Shown: piece by piece, positions 1 through 6,439 of the stretch | How the letters are laid out: each line of letters begins with the position of its first letter | How positions within the stretch are numbered: position 1 is the stretch's first letter | Translations under genes and position numbers: made by a program | Source of the DNA: Rhizobiaceae bacterium UBA1291 | GTDB taxonomy: Bacteria; Pseudomonadota; Alphaproteobacteria; Rhizobiales; Rhizobiaceae | Direction: 5' to 3' | Assembly (NCBI GenBank): GCA_002307905.1 | Contig: DBUL01000088.1 | Span: forward strand, 7,908-15,711 | DNA length: 7,804 nt | Notes under the pieces: model-generated | Told to the model about the DNA's origin: nothing | The model's input: only the letters and a program-made list of their open reading frames with translations | Databases searched by the model: none

Positions 1-2009
1 CGAAGTTCCTTGCCTCCGATCTGGAACTGATCGAAGACATTGAGCGCATCACCCGTCGCGACCACGTGTCCGGCGCTTGCACCCAACGAACCGACGATAT
101 CCATCTCATCCGAGAGTGTGTGGAAGTAGCGGGCGCGGCCATAGACCTTGTAGAAGTCGGAATCGCCTCCAAGACCAGCATATTCGTGCGTGAAGCTGGC
201 ATAGATCCCTTCACGCGGCATAGTACGGTCATCAACCGAATTGTAGACAACGGAATGACCGAGAATGGACTGCTTCCAAGGGCTCCCCTCGATCAGGTCG
301 AGATAGGGATCCGACATTCTATCGTCGCCGCCGCCACGAACGCCATCGCCGCCATAGGCGCCATCATCCGTGTATTTCAGTTCCTTGTAGGTATAGCGAA
401 CAGTAGTCGCCAGGTTCTCGGTGATCGGCGCAGTCACGCGCAACGTCGCCCCCGTCTCCTCATAGTCGTAATTCGAATTGCTGCTGGTTTCATTGCGGAA
501 CACATCGAAGCCGGCTGCAAGGCGATAACCGAGGAAATAGGGTTCGGTGAACGAGAAATTGTACGTACGGCTGTCTTCCAGACCGCCACCGACGGCGACG
601 CGGATGAACTGACCGCGACCGAGGAAATTCTTTTCCTCGACGGAAGCTTCGAGCACGAAGCCGTCGCCACCGACCGAGTAACCTGCGCCAATGCTGAACG
701 AGCCAGTCGGCTGATCCACAACCTCAACGACAACCACGACGCGGTCGGAGGCACTGCCCGGAGCCGTCGAAATGTTCACGCTGGTGAAATAGCCCAACGC
801 CTCAAGACGACGCTTTGCGCGGCTGATGGTTTCCTGATTGAAGGCATCACCTTCGGAAATGTCAAACTCGCGACGAACGACATAATCACGCGTGCGGGTG
901 TTGCCGCGGATCTCGATGCGCTCGACATAGGCGCGCTCGCCCTGATCGACCAGATAGGTCACGCCGATCGTATTGTTCTCGAAGTTGCGGTCGCCGCGCG
1001 GAACGATGCGCGCAAAGGGATAACCCGCAGACGAAACCCGCCGCGAGATGGCTTCCATCGACTTCTGCACGTCGCGTGCGCTGTAGGTGTTGCCGGCGCG
1101 CGTTTCGACGAGACGCTCGAGTTCGGCGCCATCGACGCCCTCAACGGTCGATTCGACAGCAATGTTACCGAACTTGTAACGTTCGCCTTCATCGACCGTG
1201 ATCGTGATGGCATATTCATTGCCGGACTCGTTCAGAGTGGCATCGGAAGAAATCACGCGGAAATCGGCGTAGCCGTGATTGTAATAGAACTGGCGCAGCG
1301 CCTCTTCATCAGCGCGCAGCTTGTCCTCATTATAGACGTCCTTGCGGGTCAGGAAGGACAGCATATTGGAGCGCTTGGTCTGCAAGACGGCAGCCAGACG
1401 GCTATCCCCATAGGCATTGTTGCCGACGAAGTTGATCTGGGTGATCTTGGTGCGCTCGCCCTCATTGATGACGAAGGCAAGGTTCACGCGTCCCTCGGCG
1501 ACCGTAACCACCTGGGTCGTCACCTCGATGTCGCTACGCCCGATGCCAGCATAGGCTTCCTTGATCCGCTCGATATCGGCGGAAATCAGGCTGTCACTGT
1601 AGGGGCCCATCGGCTGGGTCTGGAGCACGCCCCGCAGCTTGTCGTCCTTGATCTTGCGGTTGCGGTTGAAGGCGTCCTGATTGACGAGCTGATTCTCGGA
1701 CACACTGACGACGAGCGTGCCGCCGGAAACGGAAATCCGTACATCAGAGAAGAAACCGGTCGCATAGAGACGCTTTACGGACTCATCAATGTCGGCATTG
1801 GAGAAGTTCTGGCCGGGCCTGATGGTGATATTGGAGCGAACCGCATCCACCCCGACGCGCTGGGCACCGCGGACATCGATACGCTGAATCACGGCGGCTT
1901 CGGCAACTGCGGCCGACGCGAGCAGAGCTAAGCCTGCACCCGAAGAAACAACACCAGCAGACAGCGCGATCGCCGACACAGCGTTCAAAAATCTTGAACC
2001 AGCCTTCAT
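1..2009 (-). CDS. bamA: Outer membrane protein assembly factor BamA (Omp85 family), C-terminus cut by window edge
   Basis: BamA is the core of the BAM complex, which folds and inserts beta-barrel proteins into the outer membrane. Translating the minus strand from the ATG at 2009 gives 669 uninterrupted codons. Residues 1-38 form a signal peptide: a basic N-terminus, a long Ala/Leu/Val/Ser-rich core, and a likely cut after AEA. Five POTRA repeats follow at roughly 41-107, 108-185, 188-275, 279-357 and 361-432; examples of their motifs are IDVRGAQRVG, INFVGNNAYGD and IEIRGNTRTRD. The barrel starts near 436 and carries the Omp85 motifs FTEPYFLG (487-494) and DDRTMPREG (593-601). The window ends right after IGGKEL, with two bases (CG) of an Arg codon, which is where the L6 (V/L)RGF motif should begin. 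Family members are about 770 residues, so roughly 100 are missing. The ribosome site is weak: a GAG lies 8-9 nt upstream and an AAGG lies farther off. Its position after rseP is the conserved order. The identification is secure. Confidence 0.97.
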   Translation of the reverse strand, partial: MKAGSRFLNAVSAIALSAGVVSSGAGLALLASAAVAEAAVIQRIDVRGAQRVGVDAVRSNITIRPGQNFSNADIDESVKRLYATGFFSDVRISVSGGTLVVSVSENQLVNQDAFNRNRKIKDDKLRGVLQTQPMGPYSDSLISADIERIKEAYAGIGRSDIEVTTQVVTVAEGRVNLAFVINEGERTKITQINFVGNNAYGDSRLAAVLQTKRSNMLSFLTRKDVYNEDKLRADEEALRQFYYNHGYADFRVISSDATLNESGNEYAITITVDEGERYKFGNIAVESTVEGVDGAELERLVETRAGNTYSARDVQKSMEAISRRVSSAGYPFARIVPRGDRNFENNTIGVTYLVDQGERAYVERIEIRGNTRTRDYVVRREFDISEGDAFNQETISRAKRRLEALGYFTSVNISTAPGSASDRVVVVVEVVDQPTGSFSIGAGYSVGGDGFVLEASVEEKNFLGRGQFIRVAVGGGLEDSRTYNFSFTEPYFLGYRLAAGFDVFRNETSSNSNYDYEETGATLRVTAPITENLATTVRYTYKELKYTDDGAYGGDGVRGGGDDRMSDPYLDLIEGSPWKQSILGHSVVYNSVDDRTMPREGIYASFTHEYAGLGGDSDFYKVYGRARYFHTLSDEMDIVGSLGASAGHVVATGDALNVFDQFQIGGKEL

Positions 2010-2201
2010 GTGTATTCTCAACCTTCTTCCATTGCCCCGATGCCGTTCCCGACTCCGGTCCGTGTGTGGTTTTACCGGCTTTTACCCTACAAGCAAGTAC
2101 GGACGTTAAATTCTATTTACTTCATTTGCAGCCGTGGCCCAATCGCCACTACCAGTTTGAAACATCGTAAACAAATCCTTTCAGGGATGGCAAGCCGAGA
2201 C
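2010..2201 (-). other. rseP-bamA intergenic region, probable bamA leader
   Basis: This 192-nt gap is clearly richer in A+T than the flanking genes and is the largest gap in the envelope half of the cluster. No protein-like frame is visible in it. The minus strand has a TAGAAT (plus positions 2110-2115) resembling a -10 box, but no convincing -35 box lies 16-18 nt upstream, so a bamA promoter is only a suggestion. The heptamer TTTTACC occurs twice on the plus strand (2070-2076 and 2080-2086, 10-nt period). A loose inverted repeat GTCCGT/ACGGAC (2058-2063 and 2099-2104) encloses it. I see no intrinsic terminator after rseP. Confidence 0.4.
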
Positions 2202-3335
2202 CTAGCCAATTAAGCGGCTGATATCGTTCCACGTTGCGAACACCATCAGCGACAAAATCATGGCCAGGCCGATCCGAAAAGCAATCTCCTGTGCGTATTG
2301 CCCGACGGGTTTACCGCGAATTGCCTCCAGCGCGTAGAGGACCAGATGCCCCCCGTCAAGGACCGGAACTGGCATCAAATTGAGAAGCCCCAGGGAAACC
2401 GAGAGAACCGCCGCCAAATTCAACAGTGCCACGAAACCGAGGGTCGCCATCTGCCCCGAAGCCTGTACGATGCGGACCGGCCCGCCCAACTGGTCGGCAT
2501 TCATCCGACCAGCGAAAAGGTTGGAAATGTAGTCGAATGTCCCGGTGATGATATGCCAGGTCTGCATTACCCCCTCGCCGACCGCCTGCAGCGGCGTCAA
2601 TTCGACGATGCGGAAATTTCCGGACTGCTGGTTGGTGATAATACCGATCTGCCCGACTTCCATTTCGTTGCCGAACCGGTCGGTCGTGACTGTGCGGCGG
2701 GGCACCAGGTTGACATCGACCTCGCCGCTACCCCGGAGCACCGTCACGACGACCGGGATTCCCGGCCGCATGCTGATATAGCGCACGACATCGTCAAAGG
2801 TCTCGATGCGGTCCCCGTCAAGGGCGACAAGCACATCACCGGGTAGCACCCCGGCCTCGTAGGCCGCGCTTCCGTCCTTGACCTCAGCGACAACCGGATC
2901 GGCAACCGGCTTGCCCTGGGTGGCAAACAAGACCGCGAAAATGGCGATCGCCGCTACGAAATTGGCGATCGGGCCGGCAGCGACCGTGACGGCGCGCTTC
3001 CAAAGCTTGGCCCCGGCCAGCGTCTGGGCCCGCTCTTCTGGTGTCATCTCGGCCAGTTCATCGCCATCGGCAAGGCTCGCCGCATCGGCATCGCCGTAGA
3101 ATCGCACATAGCCGCCGAGCGGGATGGCCGACAGCTTCCAACGCGTGCCGTGACTATCGGTAAAACCGACGAGTTCGAGCCCGAAGCCGATCGAAAACGC
3201 CAGAATCCGGATACCCGACCATCGCCCAGCCAGATAGTGACCAAGCTCGTGCACGAAGACGAGGAGCGACAGAACGACGACATAGGGAAGTATGTAGCCG
3301 GCAAGGAAGCCGAAGAAGGCGGTGATTTGATCCAT
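2202..3335 (-). CDS. rseP: RseP/MmpA family site-2 intramembrane zinc metalloprotease
   Basis: This is an inner-membrane protease of the S2P family. RseP cleaves anti-sigma factors inside the membrane in E. coli, and its Caulobacter relative MmpA processes the polarity protein PodJ; the substrate here is unknown. From the ATG at 3335 the product is 377 residues. The first membrane segment (about 10-35) holds the zinc site HELGH (29-33). GGYVRFYGD (74-82) is the conserved loop after it. A PDZ domain covers about 145-215, with GVLPGDVLVALDGD at 162-175. The C-terminal active-site segment NLMPVPVLDGG (319-329) supplies the third metal ligand, D327. A GTG at 3389 would add 18 residues (395 in all), but it lacks a ribosome site and overlaps cdsA. 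The ATG at 3335 has AGGA 7 nt upstream, and the protein then begins MDQITAFFGF, much as I recall rhizobial homologues beginning. The family is certain; the start is likely. Confidence 0.95.
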   Translation of the reverse strand: MDQITAFFGFLAGYILPYVVVLSLLVFVHELGHYLAGRWSGIRILAFSIGFGLELVGFTDSHGTRWKLSAIPLGGYVRFYGDADAASLADGDELAEMTPEERAQTLAGAKLWKRAVTVAAGPIANFVAAIAIFAVLFATQGKPVADPVVAEVKDGSAAYEAGVLPGDVLVALDGDRIETFDDVVRYISMRPGIPVVVTVLRGSGEVDVNLVPRRTVTTDRFGNEMEVGQIGIITNQQSGNFRIVELTPLQAVGEGVMQTWHIITGTFDYISNLFAGRMNADQLGGPVRIVQASGQMATLGFVALLNLAAVLSVSLGLLNLMPVPVLDGGHLVLYALEAIRGKPVGQYAQEIAFRIGLAMILSLMVFATWNDISRLIG

Positions 3336-3342
3336 CATTTGA

Positions 3343-3346
3343 TCCT
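3343..3346 (-). promoter_or_regulatory. Ribosome binding site deciding the rseP start
   Basis: On the minus strand AGGA lies 7 nt before the ATG at 3335 and 4 nt before the adjacent in-frame ATG at 3338. Spacing favours 3335. No comparable purine-rich site precedes the upstream GTG at 3389, which is preceded by a pyrimidine-rich CTCTCTCG. Confidence 0.6.
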
Positions 3347-3366
3347 GTTCATGGTGCTTTGCGGCC

Positions 3367-4200
3367 TCAGAGACCGAATAGGAAAGCACCGAGAGAGTCG
3401 ACAGCCCCCTTGCCGACTGCGGAGAAACCTATCGCAAGAAAGAACACTGCGAAACAGGCAAAGACAAGTGCGTCGACCCGGTCCATGACGCCGCCATGTC
3501 CGGGAATGAGATGACTGGAATCCTTCACGCCGAAACGCCGCTTTATATAGGATTCAAACAAGTCACCAATCTGGCCGGCGACCGACAGGAAGAAGGCGAG
3601 CAGCGGAACCCACAGCCCGATCGACTGGAAGAAGGAGAGCGCCACCGCGATCCCCGCAAGGACACCGGCAATCGTCCCGCCGATTGCACCGGACCAGGTC
3701 TTGCCGGGGGAGATGCGTGGCGCGAGCTTCGGCCCGCCGATGGCGCGACCGACAAAATAGGCCAGAATGTCGGTAGACCACACGACCGCAAAGACGAAGA
3801 TCATCGCGGCGAAACCCAGTTGATCTTCACCGCGGATCGCAGCAAGCGAGACGGCACTCAGCCCCGAATAAAAGATTCCGCCGACATGCCACCAGCTCCA
3901 ATTGCCGAGTACTGCCGGCAAGAGGGCTGTCAGGACAAGGCCTGCGAACAGCGGAACCGTGAAATCCGGCTGGCCAAACAACATATTGGCGACAAGTAGG
4001 GCCATGGCGAACCAGCCGAAGGCATTGCCGCGCATGCTCCGTTCAGCAAGCTTGGTCATCGACGACCATTCATAATAGACGAATAGCCCAATGGCGCCAG
4101 CCAGGACGCGGAAAGCTACCCCCCCGAACCAGGTCGCCGCCAACACGACGGCGACCATGACGATGGCGGAATAGATACGGAGGGTAAGTTCGCGGCTCAT
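3367..4200 (-). CDS. cdsA: Phosphatidate cytidylyltransferase (CDP-diglyceride synthetase)
   Basis: CdsA makes CDP-diacylglycerol from phosphatidic acid and CTP in the inner membrane, the branch point for all phospholipids; in rhizobia that includes phosphatidylcholine made by the Pcs route. The 277-residue product is a polytopic membrane protein with hydrophobic segments near 10-42, 61-75, 81-97, 105-121, 128-150, 168-188, 195-212 and 244-262. The family signature is complete at 217-243: S217, K220-R221, K226-D227, H235-G236-G237, D240-R241 and D243, the metal- and substrate-binding region. The earlier WSTDILAYFVGR (141-152) and SPGKTWSG (164-171) are also typical. The start ATG has AAGG 7 nt upstream, and this site overlaps the uppS stop codon; the gap to uppS is 9 nt, so the two are likely translationally linked. 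Length is normal for the family. Confidence 0.97.
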   Translation of the reverse strand: MSRELTLRIYSAIVMVAVVLAATWFGGVAFRVLAGAIGLFVYYEWSSMTKLAERSMRGNAFGWFAMALLVANMLFGQPDFTVPLFAGLVLTALLPAVLGNWSWWHVGGIFYSGLSAVSLAAIRGEDQLGFAAMIFVFAVVWSTDILAYFVGRAIGGPKLAPRISPGKTWSGAIGGTIAGVLAGIAVALSFFQSIGLWVPLLAFFLSVAGQIGDLFESYIKRRFGVKDSSHLIPGHGGVMDRVDALVFACFAVFFLAIGFSAVGKGAVDSLGAFLFGL

Positions 4201-4207
4201 GAAATCG

Positions 4208-4211
4208 CCTT
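4208..4211 (-). promoter_or_regulatory. cdsA ribosome binding site overlapping the uppS stop codon
   Basis: The minus strand reads AAGG 7 nt before the cdsA ATG, and its first two bases are the last two of the uppS TAA. Ribosomes finishing uppS would therefore sit on the cdsA start site, which fits coupled expression. Confidence 0.55.
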
Positions 4212-4953
4212 AAGACCCCAGCGCCACGGCCTTGGCCGACAAGCCGCCGAAACGCCGGTCACGCTCGCCGAAACGCTCAAGCGCGGCAAAAAACTCCTCG
4301 CGACCGAAATCGGGCCAGAGCTCCGGCACGAACATCAGTTCGGAGTAGGCGGCCTGCCACAGCAGGAAGTTCGACAGGCGCTCTTCGCCGCTGGTGCGGA
4401 TGATTAGGTCAGGATCGGGAATATCGCTCGTGTCGAGCCGCTGCTCGAGCATCCGCGCGTCGATATCTGACGCCTTGAGGCGACCGGCGGCAACCTCAGC
4501 GGCCAGGCTGGAAGCTGCGCGGGCAATCTCGTCACGGGAGCCGTAGTTAAAGGCGATCACGACGGTCAACCCCGAATTGCCGCGAGTGGTCTCCTCCGCC
4601 TCGAGCAGTAGAGAGCGTATGTCATCGCGCAAATTGGCCCTGTCACCGATGATGCGGATGCGGACATTCTCGCGGTGCAGTTCGGCCAGATCGCGACGGA
4701 TGAAAGTCTTCAGCAGGCCGAAAAGATCGTTGATCTCGGCCTCGGGGCGGCGCCAGTTCTCCGAGGAGAAGGCAAACAGCGTCAAAAAGCGAATGCCGGC
4801 CTCGGCCGCCGCCCGCACCGTTTCGCGCACCGCCTCGACGCCCTTCCGGTGACCGAAGGTCCGCGGAAGCCCGCGCGCGTTTGCCCAGCGCCCGTTGCCA
4901 TCCATGATGATCGCAACGTGCTCGGGAACGGCGTGGTTTTCAGCTGTCGACAT
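4210..4953 (-). CDS. uppS: Isoprenyl transferase / undecaprenyl diphosphate synthase
   Basis: This cis-prenyltransferase adds isopentenyl diphosphate units to farnesyl diphosphate. The C55 product is the lipid carrier for peptidoglycan, O-antigen and exopolysaccharide units. The 247-residue cytosolic protein has all family blocks: [10 protein letters not shown] (15-24) with the catalytic, Mg-binding D18; GHRKG (34-38); FSSENWRRP (62-70); and DLIIRTSGE plus RLSNFLLWQ (182-200), where R186, R192 and S194 bind the diphosphate of the isopentenyl substrate. [12 protein letters not shown] (205-216) carries the conserved acidic residue that binds Mg. The start is well fixed because the catalytic block begins within 20 residues. 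The ribosome site is weak: only GGA lies 6 nt upstream. The gap to frr is 49 nt. In E. coli dxr lies between frr and uppS; here it does not. Product chain length cannot be read from sequence, but C55 is the expected role. Confidence 0.97.
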   Translation of the reverse strand: MSTAENHAVPEHVAIIMDGNGRWANARGLPRTFGHRKGVEAVRETVRAAAEAGIRFLTLFAFSSENWRRPEAEINDLFGLLKTFIRRDLAELHRENVRIRIIGDRANLRDDIRSLLLEAEETTRGNSGLTVVIAFNYGSRDEIARAASSLAAEVAAGRLKASDIDARMLEQRLDTSDIPDPDLIIRTSGEERLSNFLLWQAAYSELMFVPELWPDFGREEFFAALERFGERDRRFGGLSAKAVALGS

Positions 4954-5002
4954 ATTCGGTCCGGTTCAATGCGTCTTGGGCGGGCAAAACGAAACGCGCA
5001 TG

Positions 5003-5563
5003 CTAGACCTGCATGATTTCCTTTTCCTTCTCGACGAGCAAGCGGTCGACATCGGAAATCGTTTCATCGGTCATCTTTTGCACCTTCTCGGAGGTGGCAC
5101 GACTTTCGTCCTGACCGATTACGCCGTCCTTCTCGGCCTTTTTAAGGCCGTCCATGCCGTCACGGCGAACGTGGCGAATCGCTACCTTGGCCTTTTCGGC
5201 ATAGTCATGCGCAACTTTGACCAACGACTTGCGGCGCTCCTCGTTGAGTTCCGGAAGCGGAATCCGCAGGTTCTGTCCGTCGACGATCGGGTTGAGGCCG
5301 AGATTGGCTTCCCGGATGGCGCGGTCGACCGCGTTGACCATGGACTTGTCCCAAACCGAAATGCCCAGCATGCGGGGTTCCGGAACCGTCACGTTGGCGA
5401 CCTGATTCAACGGCATGCGCGAGCCGTAGGCCTCGACCGTCACCGGATCGAGAATATTGGCCGAGGCACGGCCGGTCCGCAGCGACGCGATGTCGTGCTT
5501 GAACGCGTTGATCGCGCCGTCCATACGGCGCTTGATGTCGTTGAGATCGATACCTTCGCTCAT
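5003..5563 (-). CDS. frr: Ribosome recycling factor (RRF)
   Basis: RRF works with EF-G to split the post-termination ribosome so that subunits, mRNA and tRNA can be reused; it acts in the cytosol and is usually essential. The product is 186 residues, the family's standard length. The long helical N-terminal stretch carries LRTGRAS (28-34). The small second domain, about 31-105, includes [17 protein letters not shown] (56-72). The C-terminal helix holds RHVRRDG (130-136), whose arginines correspond to the region that contacts 23S rRNA, and a Lys/Glu-rich tail. The ATG has a strong ribosome site (AAAGGAG, 6 nt away), so the start is clear. It follows pyrH after 51 nt that fold as a GC-rich hairpin. 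Confidence 0.98.
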   Translation of the reverse strand: MSEGIDLNDIKRRMDGAINAFKHDIASLRTGRASANILDPVTVEAYGSRMPLNQVANVTVPEPRMLGISVWDKSMVNAVDRAIREANLGLNPIVDGQNLRIPLPELNEERRKSLVKVAHDYAEKAKVAIRHVRRDGMDGLKKAEKDGVIGQDESRATSEKVQKMTDETISDVDRLLVEKEKEIMQV

Positions 5564-5569
5564 GATGCA

Positions 5570-5576
5570 CTCCTTT
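5570..5576 (-). promoter_or_regulatory. Strong frr ribosome binding site
   Basis: The minus strand reads AAAGGAG 6 nt before the frr ATG, the best Shine-Dalgarno match in the window. It lies just downstream of, and outside, the pyrH-frr hairpin, so it should stay accessible. Confidence 0.75.
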
Positions 5577-5581
5577 AGCCT

Positions 5582-5614
5582 GGGCGGCGGGCCTAAACGG
5601 CCGGTCGCCTGCCC
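5582..5614 (-). repeat. GC-rich hairpin in the pyrH-frr gap
   Basis: On the mRNA strand, GGGC-A-GGCG pairs with CGCC-GCCC: eight pairs with a single A bulge. Inside, GGCC pairs with GGCC around a 5-nt loop (GUUUA), with a 3-nt bulge (ACC) between the two stems. The structure begins immediately after the pyrH stop codon. No U-tract follows, so it is not a standard intrinsic terminator. A role in 3' end protection, processing or partial attenuation is inference. Confidence 0.55.
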
Positions 5615-6337
5615 TCAATTGTCACTGACGATGGTCTTGCGGCCACCGCCTGAAAGGATTTCGCCGAATCCGCCCTTTTCGTGGATGGAGAAGACGATGA
5701 TCGGTATGGAATTTTCTCGCGCCAGAGCGACGGCGGCGACGTCCATCACAGCCAGGCCCTTCTCCAGAACGGCACTATGGGTCAGATGATCGAAGCGCGT
5801 CGCGGTCGGATCCTTCTTCGGGTCGGCGGAATAGATGCCATCGACTTGCGTTCCCTTGAAGATCGCCTCGGCGCCGATCTCTGCGGCGCGCAGCGCTGCC
5901 GCCGAATCTGTGGTGAAGAACGGATTGCCGGTGCCGCCGGCGAAAATCACCACGCGGCCCTGCTCCAGATGATGCAGCGTGCGCAATTGGGTGAAGCTCT
6001 CGCAGATTTCCGGCATGGCAATCGCCGACAGGACGACGGTGTCGATGCCAAGCTTGCGCAGCGAGGTGGCGAGCGCCAGCGCGTTGATGACGGTCGCCAG
6101 CATGCCCATGTGGTCACCGGTCACCCGGTCGCCGCCCTTGGAGGCCACAGCCACGCCGCGGAAGATGTTGCCACCGCCGACCACGACCCCAACCTCGACA
6201 CCCATTGCGCGGGCGTCAGCAATATCGGCGGCGATCCGGTCGGCAACCGCTACGTCGATGCCGAAGCCCTGGCTGCCCATCAAGGCCTCGCCGGAAGCTT
6301 TGAGAAGGACGCGCTTGTAGAGTGGTTTGGAAGTCAT
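5615..6337 (-). CDS. pyrH: Uridylate (UMP) kinase
   Basis: PyrH phosphorylates UMP to UDP with ATP, the entry to UTP and CTP synthesis. It is a cytosolic hexamer of the amino-acid kinase fold, unrelated to eukaryotic UMP/CMP kinase, and in bacteria is commonly activated by GTP and inhibited by UTP. The product is 240 residues, normal for the family. KASGEAL (13-19) is the nucleotide-phosphate site, with K13. GGGNIFRG (54-61) is the glycine-rich loop. GDHMGMLAT (74-82) holds the UMP-binding Asp (D75). GGTGNPFFTTD (134-144) is the second phosphate-binding block, and VDGIYSADP (165-173) binds the adenine side. The ATG is preceded by GAGGA 6 nt away. Gaps of 102 nt to tsf and 51 nt to frr both contain inverted repeats. 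The UTP and CTP it supplies feed CdsA, which uses CTP, and RNA synthesis. Confidence 0.98.
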   Translation of the reverse strand: MTSKPLYKRVLLKASGEALMGSQGFGIDVAVADRIAADIADARAMGVEVGVVVGGGNIFRGVAVASKGGDRVTGDHMGMLATVINALALATSLRKLGIDTVVLSAIAMPEICESFTQLRTLHHLEQGRVVIFAGGTGNPFFTTDSAAALRAAEIGAEAIFKGTQVDGIYSADPKKDPTATRFDHLTHSAVLEKGLAVMDVAAVALARENSIPIIVFSIHEKGGFGEILSGGGRKTIVSDN

Positions 6338-6339
6338 GC

Positions 6340-6371
6340 TGTATCCTCGGATAATTCTGAAGCCGGATACA
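6340..6371 (-). repeat. Inverted repeat covering the pyrH ribosome binding site
   Basis: On the mRNA strand UGUAUCC (plus 6365-6371) can pair perfectly with GGAUACA (plus 6340-6346) across an 18-nt loop. The second arm includes the GGA of the pyrH Shine-Dalgarno sequence (GAGGA, 6344-6348) and most of the spacer before the ATG. If folded, it would hinder initiation. The stem is only 7 bp and moderately AT-rich, so chance is possible. Confidence 0.4.
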
Positions 6372-6375
6372 CGAA

Positions 6376-6401
6376 GGGCATCGCGTTGTCACGCGATCCC
6401 C
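6376..6401 (-). repeat. Inverted repeat in the tsf-pyrH gap
   Basis: ATCGCG (6380-6385) and CGCGAT (6392-6397) are perfectly complementary around a 6-nt loop. Beyond a single mismatch the stem continues with GGG/CCC (6376-6378 and 6399-6401). On the mRNA strand no U-tract follows, so it is a weak candidate for an attenuator or processing site rather than a terminator. Confidence 0.45.
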
Positions 6402-6418
6402 CGACTTTTCCCTAACAA

Positions 6419-6430
6419 GGTCGATCGACC
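6419..6430. repeat. 12-bp perfect palindrome after tsf
   Basis: GGTCGATCGACC is its own reverse complement and starts 10 nt after the tsf stop codon. It could be a protein-binding half-site pair or chance; with no loop it is a poor RNA hairpin. No known operator is recognised. Confidence 0.35.
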
Positions 6431-6439
6431 AAATGGCGA

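Noticed and set aside
66..1931. 621-codon plus-strand frame
   Set aside because: It is exactly antisense to bamA in codon register, has no recognisable domain, and is explained by rare TTA/CTA/TCA codons in bamA.
2160..2201. Possible terminator after rseP
   Set aside because: Only a 4-bp stem (ATCC/GGAT) with no U-tract can be drawn, too weak to call.
2010..2213. 67-codon plus-strand frame in the rseP-bamA gap
   Set aside because: No ribosome site or recognisable protein is present; it fills an AT-rich leader and runs into the rseP end.
2298..3488. Plus-strand frames of 73-182 codons opposite rseP
   Set aside because: They are antisense to a gene with complete catalytic motifs; their translations are low-complexity and unlike any family.
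3496..3999. 167-codon plus-strand frame opposite cdsA
   Set aside because: It lies wholly antisense within cdsA, and its hydrophilic translation shows no domain.
4895..5578. 227-codon plus-strand frame opposite frr
   Set aside because: It is an in-register antisense shadow of frr that also runs into the uppS start.
6338..6400. GTGACA-17 nt-TATCCG as a pyrH promoter on the minus strand
   Set aside because: The -10 match is only about half of the consensus and the -35 lies inside the inverted repeat, so the evidence is insufficient.
5681..6415. 244-codon plus-strand frame opposite pyrH
   Set aside because: It is an in-register antisense shadow of pyrH with no ribosome site or family match.
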